Source of the DNA: Melampsora larici-populina 98AG31
Taxonomy: Eukaryota > Basidiomycota > Pucciniomycetes > Pucciniales > Melampsoraceae
Assembly: GCF_000204055.1 (NCBI RefSeq)
Contig: NW_006768821.1
Coordinates: forward strand, 217,186 to 281,185
Reading direction: 5' to 3'
DNA length: 64,000 nucleotides
The notes under the pieces were generated by a model. The model did no database searches and was not told the origin of the DNA. It saw only the letters and a program-made list of their open reading frames with translations. The translations under genes and the position numbers were made by a program. Shown one piece after another: positions 53,290 to 63,777 of this stretch (the first letter of the stretch is position 1; each line of letters starts with the position of its first letter).

Positions 53290-53658
53290 AACAGAGCGAT
53301 ACGGTACGATACCGTATTGTCAAATTTGCTGACAATACGGTACGGCATCGTATTGAAGCCAAAATCCGGTGAATTAAAAGCCCAAATCGGCTTTGAATGA
53401 TCCAAAGCAGGGAGATTTGGATTGGAAAGGGGATAGATGACTTACCAATCAGTCCGGATACTGCAACAACGGGGTATCCGGTATCGTATCGGAGGCCGAG
53501 TACAATACTAAATACCGTACTCTGATCGGCAATACCGCCAGAAATCATCTTGGGTATCGTAGCCGTAGCCCGGCTACAATACTCAGGGTAAATTACCCAA
53601 GTGACCGGATAAGGTGCCACACGATAACGATACTAGTATCGTATCTGTGGCGGCCTTG
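53114..53658. mobile_element. 545-bp CAAGG-ended element in Gypsy gag-pro
   Basis: The ends are CAAGGCCGCCACAGATACG and inverse. The flanks are atcgtac (53107-53113) and attgtac (53659-53665): a 7-bp duplication with one C/T difference in a TCG context. Excision of the element with one 7-mer restores a continuous Gag-protease frame (CPEY joined to DATTIAAYEE). The interior is filled with variants of TATCGTATCGG and ACGGTACGATACC, a dense degenerate short repeat. It has no transposase. Confidence 0.88.
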
Positions 53659-55254
53659 ATTGTACTCAGGGCAGGTAGTGGCCGCAACATTCGTTCTGGT
53701 AGGTCGGCCAGCTGGAGGTTGAGTAGGACGACCTGCCGTGGTAGCAAGGCGTGCCCGAGGAGGAGTGTAGTTGGCAGGTTTCGGTGGGGGAACAAATCCA
53801 GGGGGAAAGATGACATGTTCTTTTGAAAAAACCCCAGGGCATTGTTTGTGCTCGCTACCGCATTGCTTCTTGCAGAAGTGGCACAAACCCATGGAGTCGA
53901 GGTAGGCATTGATTTTCCAATAGAATTTCTGTTTTCTCTCCTCCTCGGTCTTGTTTGAAGAGGATGACAAAGATGGGTTCGGTGAGTTCCTTGCGGTGAA
54001 GGTTTGATTTTGAAAAGAACGAGTAGGATGAGACGAAGGGGGAGGTCGACGTGTCAAGATCTTCTTCACTACTAAATCCTCATAAAGCATATCACAGCGC
54101 TCCTCGAATTTAATGAAATTGAAGTTGGCTTTTACCAAAGGTCCATCCAGTCGAAGAGAGGATTTCAACTCTGGTAAGGCGCCTAGCATAATATGAGACG
54201 CCAAGGTGAAGTCGTCGATCTTGATCTGATCGTGGTTCATGAGGGATTGTATTGATCTCGCTCGGGTGCAATAAAACTTGAATTCTTCGTTTGAAGACAT
54301 TTGGAGGCTGAGAATCTTTTCTCGAAGCTTGTCGTTCCAGTCTGAGGGTAAAGCCGCACGGAAAAGGTTCTCTTTGAAATCGGCCCACGACAAGCTCTTG
54401 AAGTTGTTGATATTATGAGCCCAGAATGCTTGCAAGTTGGTCTCGAGCAAGTAGGAACCAGTGAGGATGATGCGATCCGCGTCTTTCTCCACGTTTTTCA
54501 CCAGAAAAAAGATTTTCAGCGAAGTGAACCACCTAAGAAAGGCTTCAGTGTCTCGGTACGGTCCCTTGAACTGGGGTCCATCGGAGGACTTAAATTTTGT
54601 GAGATCGAGTCCCCGATCCTCAGGCTCCCTAGATGGGGTAGATGGAGTTTGACTCGGTGCATTCAGTTGGAGAGTCAAGAGCCGCTCTTCGAGACCAGCG
54701 ATGCGCTCCTCAGCTTCTTGTGCTGCAACGATGCGCTCTCGTTCAAGTTGAGTGTGACGCTCAACTGCTTCATTCGCTGCTTGTATGCCAGCGGTTTGAG
54801 CTGCCAGCATAGCTCGCAGTAGATCCTCGGTAGATGGAAGTCTCTGAGATCCCTCATTGTCCGTGAAGGCCTCGGCCTTTTGAAGCGGGGACGAGTGCAT
54901 CGGCTGCGATGATCTGGCGTTAAGATCTGCCTGAAGGCGTTCTTCCTCGTGTCGAAGAGACGTTAAGTGATTGTGTGTAGGATGAGGAGTAGCTGGAAAG
55001 GTTCCAGGTAAAGCCGTGGAAGTTGGTGGTGTAGAAGGAGGGTGATAGGGTCTCTCTGTCGCTGGAGGTGGTCTAGGAGGGAAAGAAGCGTAGACAATTC
55101 TATCGGAGGAGTATCTTCCTGCTTCTTCAATAGAACGTTGTTGAAATTGAGAGGGGGGTGCACTACGGATGATTCTCTCCGGGTCGTCTACTCGGGAAAC
55201 GAGATCTCTAGAGAGGCTGCGGGTTGAAGGCGGGGGGGTCATGTACGAAGACAA
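53593..55254 (-). CDS. Gypsy Gag
   Basis: The Gag part is about 55254-53666; the last residues read into the inserted element. The N-terminal third is Pro/Ser/Arg-rich with a coiled coil (AANEAVERHTQLERERIVAA, GLEERLLTLQL). The retrotransposon Gag domain lies at about residues 225-400 (DTEAFLRWFTSLKIFFLV, INNFKSLSWADFKENLFRAA, KLREKILSLQMSSNEEF). Near the C-terminus CHFCKKQCGSEHKQCPG is a Cys/His cluster that replaces the canonical CCHC knuckle. It starts at an ATG 159 nt inside the 5' LTR. No stops. Confidence 0.9.
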   Translation of the reverse strand: MSSYMTPPPSTRSLSRDLVSRVDDPERIIRSAPPSQFQQRSIEEAGRYSSDRIVYASFPPRPPPATERPYHPPSTPPTSTALPGTFPATPHPTHNHLTSLRHEEERLQADLNARSSQPMHSSPLQKAEAFTDNEGSQRLPSTEDLLRAMLAAQTAGIQAANEAVERHTQLERERIVAAQEAEERIAGLEERLLTLQLNAPSQTPSTPSREPEDRGLDLTKFKSSDGPQFKGPYRDTEAFLRWFTSLKIFFLVKNVEKDADRIILTGSYLLETNLQAFWAHNINNFKSLSWADFKENLFRAALPSDWNDKLREKILSLQMSSNEEFKFYCTRARSIQSLMNHDQIKIDDFTLASHIMLGALPELKSSLRLDGPLVKANFNFIKFEERCDMLYEDLVVKKILTRRPPPSSHPTRSFQNQTFTARNSPNPSLSSSSNKTEEERKQKFYWKINAYLDSMGLCHFCKKQCGSEHKQCPGVFSKEHVIFPPGFVPPPKPANYTPPRARLATTAGRPTQPPAGRPTRTNVAATTCPEYNQGRHRYDTSIVIVWHLIRSLG

Positions 55255-55412
55255 CAGTTTGATAGATAAAGTTTACGGTATATGTGGGGGTAAGCATGGA
55301 AATCCGGGGGAATTGTTTTAAGATCTAAGTTCTTCTGCAGGAATAAGAACTAGGTTCTTCTGAATTATACGAGCAAAGTCCGATATGCGATGTTGGTTCG
55401 AGAAAAAAAAAG

Positions 55413-55814
55413 TGTAAAGGACTGATGTCCTCACTCGAAGGAGGGCGTTATGGTAGTCTTTCTCGGAGGGAATAAGAGGAGCAAGTGCCACGTAGTGGAC
55501 TTCGAGAGTTCTAGAACCAAAGTATGTGTTTCTTTATTTGTCTAGCTCCGAAGATATGAAATACGAGTCAGCTCGAATTCCCTCTAAGGAATAGGAATGT
55601 ACACAATTGATAAAGAGAAAGTGAAAACAATAAAAGAGAAATGATATATCAAAGTGCTCACCTAGCTCCGAAGATATGAAATACGAGTCAGCTCGAATTC
55701 CCTAAGGAGCTAGGATTGCGTGTGATGATTCTGGGTGAAGTAGGAAACAGCTTAAGTCTAAGTCTAATCTAAGTATATGTGATGTAATGTTGTAATGATG
55801 CACGCATCATTACA
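55413..55814 (-). repeat. LTR of the Gypsy element (5' end of the element)
   Basis: Nearly identical to 48077-48477. On the minus strand the internal side begins with an A/T tract and then CTCGAACCAACATCG; a standard TGG-type primer binding site is not obvious. Confidence 0.93.
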
Positions 55815-56929
55815 GAAGTTTTATATGATATAACACATTTTTCATGATGAAATCAGTTCCACAAAAACATGATTCAAAGATTGAACGGAATTCATCTCGT
55901 TCAAAGTCTTTGCTGAGGAAATTAATGTAATTTCATTTTATCTGTTAGAACAGCATGATCAAAACATTTTAAGCACAACGAAGGATAGCTTTTCAAATTC
56001 TAGTGAGTCATTTGCATTGAAGTTTTAGAATTTCTAAAAATGAACGGACTCCGTCGCCAATTATAGAGAAGTTCTTAGAGCAAACACGCTATCTTCCAAC
56101 AGTGAGTATGACATCATAACACTAAAGGCACAACCCAGTTTCTCGGCAAAACTGGATTAAAACCCTAAAGCCCTTAATAAGCTGTACACCTAAGACTCCG
56201 ACCTCCTTAGGCTCAGCTGTTCCCGACCCCACCTCTCTTCATGGCCTGTCAAACCACTGTGAGTTATAGATGATATCTATTTCTTCCAGTTGTATAACAA
56301 ACTAACTTGTTCCTCTCATCTTTCCTGTTCATCGACAATATCACAGTATGGTAAAACAGAAAACGGCAAAGAATCCAACTTCTACTTCGAATTCACAACA
56401 ATCAAATCATAAGTTGTCAATTTCTCATTTTCATAATCAATGAACCTATCAATCAAAAAGAGAAAACTCACAATAACCTTTCTTTTGACAGCTAATTCAC
56501 TAAATCAAACCCAATCAAGTACCAGAAGACATTCATAACGAGTTAAAAAGCCAATTCAAAGTCAACCAGGATTCAATCTAAATTCAGATGATGAAGAAGA
56601 AAACATACCTTCTTCACCTTCATCAGATCATTATCGAAATAAATCTAAAGATTTAATTAGATCTAAAAAACCAATTCAAACACGTAAAACTTCAATTAAA
56701 AAACCTAGAACTAAATCAACAACTAATCAAAACCCAAAACAACAATAAGCTCAAGAGATTGATCATGATCATGATGAAGGTGTAAGAAGTGATAGAGAAT
56801 TAGCAAATCAAGTTAAATCCGATTATATCATGTTCAATCTACTTACATACTTTCTTATCAAAAATCACTTATCTTTCAACTTCATATGATTCACCTGCTT
56901 TTCCTCCTAATTGTCAAAACTTATCATCA
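55815..56929. other. Stomatin 3' flank remainder, then low-complexity sequence
   Basis: 55820 to about 55990 is the part of the stomatin 3' flank displaced by the Gypsy element (compare 39600-39790). 56340-56850 is A-rich and reads as fragments rich in Lys, Ser and Asp (SDDEEENIPSSPSSDHY) with stops. It could be the decayed N-terminus of the UBR1-like or SCC3-like copy that follows, but I cannot assign it. Confidence 0.5.
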
Positions 56930-59900
56930 TGTCCAACTACTTCAACTCAAATGTTAAAAACTCTCTATAGTTTTGCTTTAGAACCTAAATGGGCTACTCA
57001 TATCTTTCCTGAAAATGCTTTTGATCAAATTGATGAACTTCATTTACCTAATGGCAAACTTATCCCGATCACTACTTTACCTGAAGTCGGCCCTTCTTTC
57101 TCCTTGGTGAAAGCTCAAGGTGAAGAAGCTGTGGAATATGGTCAAAATAGACGAGGTAAACCTTGTGGCCATGTCTTTGAAAAGGGTGAAGGAGTTCATC
57201 ATTGCAGGTAAGTCACTCTTTACCTTGTTCGCACTTTACCCATGACGTCATCCTTTCTTTAAGTAATCAAACTAATTGAATCATCTTTTACTTCTAGTGA
57301 TTGTGGTCTCAATACAACTTGTGCGTTATGCTCTTAATGTTTTCATGCATCTGATCACGTTGGTCATGATGTGATTTACTCAATTCAAACAACTGGTTGT
57401 GGATGCTGTGATTGCGGTGATACAGAAGCTTGGAAGACTGAAATCAATTGTAAATATCATTCTAATTTAACATCGGAAGAAAAAGAAGAAGCACTTGAGA
57501 AACTGGAGAAAGAAAAATTAAACAAGGGTCCAGGATCAAAGAAAACTTATCTCAATCCATTACCAAAAGAATGTAAAGATGTTATTGAACAAATTGTTAC
57601 CATCGGTCTTGATTTTCTTCTTATCACTTTGGATAGAAGCCCCGAAGACATGACACCTCCTAATTCGGTTGATAACATTTATAGTGAAGTGAGTAGACGT
57701 GAAGAAAACACTTACCTTGAGATGTCTCGAAACTCTTTCTCATCTTCAGACGACTCGATATCATTGATACTCAGTACTCTCATCATCATAATCCTTATCA
57801 TTTACAGAACAATCCTCAGGCTGAAGATCTGAGACTTTCAACACCTACCAATCTGTCTACTGCACTTTGGGATAATAAAGGTCACCTCTACCTCATCTAC
57901 GACGCCTTTGGCTCACCCTCATACACCTGCTACTTTTGGACTCGTTGGAAAAGTCGGTCAATTTGAAGTCTTACGTGGGCCTGGCGAGAGAACTGGCAAG
58001 GATTGGTCAAAGTGGCGAAATCAGGATGACCGACTCCCTGAAGAAAAACCTAAGAATCAAGTGGACAGCAAGCCACCAAAATGATTGCAAGTATAGACTT
58101 GATGGTCACTGTACGAACCGCGCGTGATCTGTTTTGTGAACAAATTGCAGAACTCGTGATTGCCTTGTTAGTAGACCTGGCTGCCTGCCGTCTTTACAAT
58201 GTTCCACCAGAGGAAGAAACTTGAATCAAGCAATTGATAGCTGACAAAATCTGTGGAAAACCTGAAGTAGGTTATGAAGGAGGTTATAACAGTCGATTTG
58301 CAAGATTTTTATTAAATGATATCAAACTTTGGAAAGATGCTCGAGATCAATTAAAAAGTCTTTATATCTTACTCTTGGCTTTGGGACAACCTACCAAATT
58401 ACAACTCGGCATTTTGTTCACTTCAGTCTTTCCTCAATTGATTGAGTACAACTTGTTGGTCGATCGTGAACCTGAGCACAATATCTTACTCTTCAGTCTA
58501 CAAATCGTTACGGTTCCAAGTGTAGTGGTTGTCTTGGTCACCGATCATGGATTCTTGAAGATGATCCTCGATTTATCTATTCTTTCTTTACTCATCAATT
58601 TGCACCTTCAAATTTGGTACATGGTGATTTCAGGTATATCATCTATCCTCCTGACCTTCAAAAGAAAACGATTGATTCTGAAGAGATGCGTTTTCGACAC
58701 AAACGATATCATCATTCATTTCATGAACTGAATTTAATTTTGAGCTCACCAGGTGTAATTCGGCCATCTGTCACTACGCCAGATCACTGATTTACCACTG
58801 AGTTTAGAAAATTGAAACTGTAGAAAAATATCACCAATACAGGAGAGGTCAGAAAAATTTGAAAAAATAACGATTCCATTCATGGGTGCTGTCCCCTCAT
58901 TTTGCATATTTTTGCATATTTTTGCCATGATTTTTGACGTCTTCCCAAAGCAAACTGCTCACAGGGGATATTATGTCAGAAACTCAAATTTGGTCCAAAA
59001 CTAGCAATATTTGGGCAAAAACCTCCAAGCACAAAGATATGAGTATTTTTGTTCAATCATCTGAACACTTGCAATTTATGGAAGCCACATGATGGCTCTA
59101 CAAGGTTTATTAAGGTGCTGAAGCCATTGTAGTAATGACTTCTATGCTTATATATGGTTCCTGCTGTGTACATCTCTTGATATATCTCACCCATTCTTGG
59201 AGACACACAACTTTTTTGTGCACCCAAGCTGTAGAGCCAGAGTGGCATTCAGAATGTCAAGACACTACATGTTTTGGAGCAAAATTGATGATTTTGTTGG
59301 TGTTGCAAGGTCACTGTGTCTCTACCTGCCAGTTTTGGACCAAAATTGGGTTTCTGACATTATTTGAATTGTGGTTGTAAAAATATGAAAAAATATGCCA
59401 GATGATTGGAATGCACCAAAGGGCCCAACCAAAATTTTTTCATATTTTTCTGACCCCTCCCAGCTTTTCCATAATTTTCTATGTCTGCTCAATTTTCTAA
59501 ACTCAGCGGTAAATTTTCAATTTGGCGTAGTGTGTCATGACACAAAGCGTTGAATGGATCTCATCACCTTTGTAGATTTATTTACGAATATGAACCCTAA
59601 CAAACAAGCAGCAAACGTTCATGTGGAATTCGGATCTGATGCTTGAGTGACTGCATGTAATTTAACGATTCAATTAGCTAATCTTTGTAAATTCTTTAGT
59701 GAATGTTATGCCAAAGCGAGTAATCAACAATTCGTGAACACAATCCGTGTTTTAGTAGGTCATATGCTTACCAGACAATGTAGTTTTCATGAAGTTCAAT
59801 TTGGATCTGCTTTACTTGGTTCAAGTCTTTCAGTGACTCCACCTTCATCTGCAGTTACTTACAAATGTATTGATTTTAGGATAGATAAAGAGGCTGTTAG

Positions 59901-60284
59901 TCTTCATCATCCGATCAATTGGCTCTTGGCCGAGATTCTTAGACACATTCATGGAATCAATTTTAAAATCTTGATGGTCTTCCGATGCGTGGCATTGCAG
60001 ACCTTTTTGCTGAGGTTGAACCTCCTAATCACGATGACGTAGATTTGGGTGCGCTGATCGTATCTGAGGATGTTCTGAGAGGTAAGCTGTTCAACCTTCT
60101 TCCTTACAAAATCGTGATTCCCTCACTAATGTTTTGATTTATGTAATTGTAGTGGCATCACTCCTAGCTCAAGTTCGTGCAGGACTTTGGGTTCAGAACA
60201 GTTTTGGTTTTAGAGCACAAGGACTAAATCATCGAGAATATGGTCTAAGGGAGACCACGTTTGATCAAGATACTTACCAGCTTC
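56930..60284 (+). pseudogene. UBR1-type N-recognin ubiquitin ligase, decayed copy
   Basis: The UBR-box zinc finger that binds N-degrons is clear: CGHVFEKGEGVHHC, a GT-AG intron (about 57209-57297), then DCGLNTTCALC, an in-frame TAA at 57335-57337 (a Gln would be expected), [12 protein letters not shown] and [15 protein letters not shown]. Further on come separate open pieces recognisable as UBR1 body: 58250-58500 (RFARFLLNDIKLWKDARDQL, QLGILFTSVFPQLIEYN), 59580-60000 (LANLCKFFSECYAKASNQQF) and 60134-60284 (VRAGLWVQNSFGFRAQGLNH, RETTFDQDTYQLQ). Several stops and frame changes separate them, and a CACTA-type miniature element sits at 58772-59532. The RING and C-terminal domains are absent: the sequence switches to SCC3 at about 60285. 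A functional UBR1 must lie elsewhere. Confidence 0.85.
58772..59532. mobile_element. CACTA-type miniature element
   Basis: The ends are CACTACGCCA and inverse; a second matching block inside both ends is CTGAGTTTAGAAAATTGA. It is flanked by tgt on both sides (58769-58771 and 59533-59535), a perfect 3-bp duplication. No transposase. Confidence 0.88.
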
Positions 60285-62480
60285 AAGTTTTATCAATCAA
60301 TAAATCATTGAAACTAAAACTCACCATGAAAAAAAACTTTGAAAACAACTTGATCAATTTCTTTAAAACATTAATCAATTAATCAATCTATCACATCGAA
60401 GTTTGATCTTATATGAAACTGATTTAATGAATTCATTACAACCTTATTTAGTTAGTATAACTACATCTTCTTTAAGATCAATTTGACATACTTCTACTTC
60501 TGTTTGTTTGTTTGTTTGGTTGGTTTAATGAGTTCATTTATTGAGGTTTTAATTCAAGTTAGTTTGGAATTCAATCAATTAAATAAAAAAGTTTTAGATT
60601 TCAAAAGTAAAAATCATCATAATCGACGGAAGTGGTGAATAATCAAATGCATGGGAAAAAAAGGAAAAGTTTAGTCAATGACCAGGAACTAGAGAGTCTT
60701 GAAAATTGTATTAATAACTTCCTTGATGGGTTAGTTGAGTTCCCTTGCTCTGGACAAAGAAGAAAAGATTGACAAGATTGTCCTTTTTGTACAGGGTTTT
60801 TGTTCATTGATATCGAGATTCAGATCCCAAGATCCGAATCAAAGGCGTTCAAGCTCTAGGGCAGTGGATGAATCAACTTCCTGATTATTTCTTTGGTGGT
60901 CATTATATACAATATCTGAGTTGGGTCTTGACTGATACTGTAAGTGTTGTTCTAATCCCTCCAGATCATCTACTCTGCTTTGAGTCTGAAACCTATCTTG
61001 ACATAGAATAAGGAAGCTAGATTTGAAGCCATGAAAGCTTTAAAGAATCTATACTCTAAAGAAGATAATCTAGGACCAATGCAACACTTCACCACCCAAT
61101 TTAAATCAAGATTTTTAGAAATTGCAATAGGAGAACCTGAAATTAATATAAGACATTTAGCCATCAAAATTTTGACAATTCTAGATTTACATGGAGGAAT
61201 TTTAGAAAGTTTACAAAGAAATCAATTAATGAAATTGATCTTTGATCAAGAAAGTCAAGTAAGGAAATTGATTGGTAAATTTTTTAAACAGTTTTTAAAT
61301 GAAGTTTATGATTCTAAAAGAATCAAAATTGGACCTAATCCATTAAAATATATGAAAAATCAAAAAGGAATTGAATTGTTGGTAATAGTATGGGAAATGA
61401 TCAGGTCAAAAAAGGTTTAAAATTGAAATACTTGGCTTCTCTTGATTAAATTTGGAAAAGATGGAAATATTTGAGTCAAAGAACCTAAAGATTGAGAAGA
61501 TGATTTAAGTTCAACTAACCAAACCAAACCCAAATATGAAGAGGAAGAAGAAGAAGCTACAGATGATGAAGCTAGGAACAAAGGGATTCTGGGTATTGGA
61601 TCCTTGTAGAAATTCCCTGAAAAGGGTGGGATTGCTTCCACAATTGAAAGTTTATGGGATGAAAGAGAAGTAATACATGATTGGCAATCAATGTCAGATT
61701 ATTCATTATTAGATCATTCTACTGTTATAACAAACACAACTAACAATGGTCAAACTTTAACTTCAAATAACAATCAATGTGGATCATTGATGAGAACCAA
61801 TGAGTAAGAGGAATAAGAAGAGAAAGAATTTGAGTCAGGTGAAGAAGGATGTAAACTAACTGAAAATGAAGAAAATGTTTCACTTGAGATCTTTTTAGTC
61901 AATTTAAGTCAATTAACTGAATAACTTATGGAAGAAGAGATGTCAATCAAAAAAAGGCAAATTAAAGAAGAATAAACAAAAAATGAAACACAAGGAAAAA
62001 CAAAAAGAAGGAATCATCACAGAAGATGATGAAGAAGGAGAAGATGAAGAATTGAATGGAATCAAATTGATTGAAAATTCTAATAAGAGTGAATTTAGTA
62101 AAGTGATCATTACAGTTTTACCTGAATTTTATATTAAATATTGTCATGACTTGATTAAATTATTTGAAATTTTAAGAATACCTAAACTTTTATATTCCAA
62201 TCTTTATCTTGAACTTTGTATGTTATCTGTAAGTAATGAAACTTTTTTACCTTTGATGATCTTATCCAATTTTCTTCCTTTGATTGATGGGGATCCTTTG
62301 GTTTTTGTTTGATCGATGAATATCTCAAACCGACAATCAAAGAACAACAAGTATAATCTCATCTACAACTAATCATTTATCAAACTTTTCTAAAGCATTA
62401 TCACATATAAATCCAAAACGACAATATTTACAAATTGAATACATTCAACTTTTAATTAAGAAGATAAAGTGATTGATTTA
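60285..62480 (+). pseudogene. Cohesin subunit SCC3/STAG, decayed fragment
   Basis: The STAG domain starts directly after the UBR1 fragment: KKNFENNLINFFKTLIN, LILYETDLMNSLQPYLVSI, TSSLRSI then a TGA at 60484-60486 (TTGA) and HTSTSV. The stromalin conservative domain follows at 60800-61400: VHRYRDSDPKIRIKGVQALG, FGGHYIQYLSWVLTDT, an intron, then RFEAMKALKNLYSKEDNLGP and MQHFTTQFKSRFLEIA. Later blocks are ASTIESLWDEREVIHDWQSM (about 61630) and KLLYSNLYLELCM (about 62190). Multiple stops (for example before KFPEKGG) and frame changes show that it is dead. SCC3 holds the cohesin ring on chromatin and is essential, so an intact gene must be elsewhere. Confidence 0.85.
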
Positions 62481-63630
62481 GGAACTTTTGGTTTTGAAAT
62501 TGATGAAATTGATGAATTTTATTTTGCATTGATTCAAATTTTTTATGACAGATCTTTCTGGTTTCTTACTTGGTATGAACAATGATCAAGATGAAGATGG
62601 TGATGGTGATAAGATACTGGTAGATGGGTCTATTAAGAAACAAGTTCATTTTTGGTGACAGAATCAACAAGGCGGCGCCCGCCGCAGAGAATGCTAGTTG
62701 ACTCATAGGTTCCCAGCTGCTCGCAATTTGAGAGTTTAGAATTCAAATCACTTCCATTCAGCTATGCACGATTTCATCATATCTTTAAATGATCTGATAG
62801 AGCACTTCTTGGTCCTTTCTTACCAGAAGTCAATCCGGAAGTCGCAAAACAATCCTTGAAGTTTGGAAGACGTTATACATAGTCATCTAAAAGACAAGCA
62901 GATGGACGCGAAAGAAACTCTCCAAGGAGTAGGCTCCGGTTTCTTCATTCAAGCTAGAGCGTTCTAATCTATCCTCAAAGTAAATTCCTTCATGCATTCC
63001 GCGCGTCTTTCTCCACATCATTTCAGGTGTCGCGCATTAGATATGCTGATTTACTGACTTTTGAGGATATCTGATAGCTATCTCTTTGACGCGTTGCCTC
63101 GTCCCCATGATTTATCTCAAAAGAAAGGTAAGCTTTCCAATTCCGGCGGAAATGCATTCTTCCTTCCTACTTGCGATGTTTGTAGTGGGCGAGGACAAGG
63201 GAAATATGCGTCAGTTAATGGTAGCAAAAGCAGCAGTAAAGTAGCTTGTCGCACCCTTTGGAGATAAGCTCTGACTATCGCTTTTGGAACTGATCACTGA
63301 CTTTTCATTTGAAAGCTCCCCCGTCTCTTCTGAGCCTCACAGAGGTGATCAAATCGAAAAAAGATCTGAAGCATGCCAAAGCCCAATAACTCGCTTCATC
63401 ACATTTACCTATCCTCTCAAGCTTTCTGGCCTCCGTCACACACCAACTTTTCGCAAATTTTGAATCGAACTCATACATCGAGAGAATGTTTAATGCATTA
63501 TTTTACTTTTCGCAATAGCTCATGCCTTCAATTCTAGAGCTCAGGATCTCATAAATTACGATTTTTTATCACAACACAAAAGCTCTCAGTAACATTTTAC
63601 AAGCTGAGATCTGCTGAGACTGATGGCTGA
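62481..63630. other. No recognisable gene; probable upstream region of the last gene
   Basis: I see no supported coding frame. About 62300-62530 may be the last decayed part of the SCC3 copy. The remainder is single-copy in this window and leads to a TATA box at 63638. Confidence 0.45.
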
Positions 63631-63637
63631 CTACTCC

Positions 63638-63646
63638 TATAAAAGG
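63638..63646 (+). promoter_or_regulatory. TATA box of the gene at the window edge
   Basis: TATAAAAGG lies 140 nt upstream of the ATG at 63778, followed by a pyrimidine-rich ATTCTTTCCCATCCC that could hold the start site. Confidence 0.6.
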
Positions 63647-63777
63647 AGGGAATTTCACCTGGCATCATTCTTTCCCATCCCAAAAACCAACACAATCAAA
63701 TCCTTCCAAACGACTGTTTACCACGCGACTCCAATAATATTTTACTGAAGAACTCCAATAACCTACACCTCAATAAC

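Larger units (their letters stand above)
48077..55814 (-). mobile_element. Ty3/Gypsy LTR retrotransposon
   Basis: 7.7 kb with LTRs at 48077-48477 and 55413-55814 and a 5-bp target duplication gaagt (48072-48076, 55815-55819). It is inserted in the 3' flank of the stomatin gene. Gag, protease and RT/RNase H/integrase appear to have been one continuous frame. That frame is now broken by two insertions: a CAAGG-ended element (53114-53658) between Gag and protease, and about 730 bp of LTR-like DNA (about 51770-52497) between protease and RT. The LTRs differ by very little, so the insertion is young; pol itself is open throughout. Confidence 0.95.
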
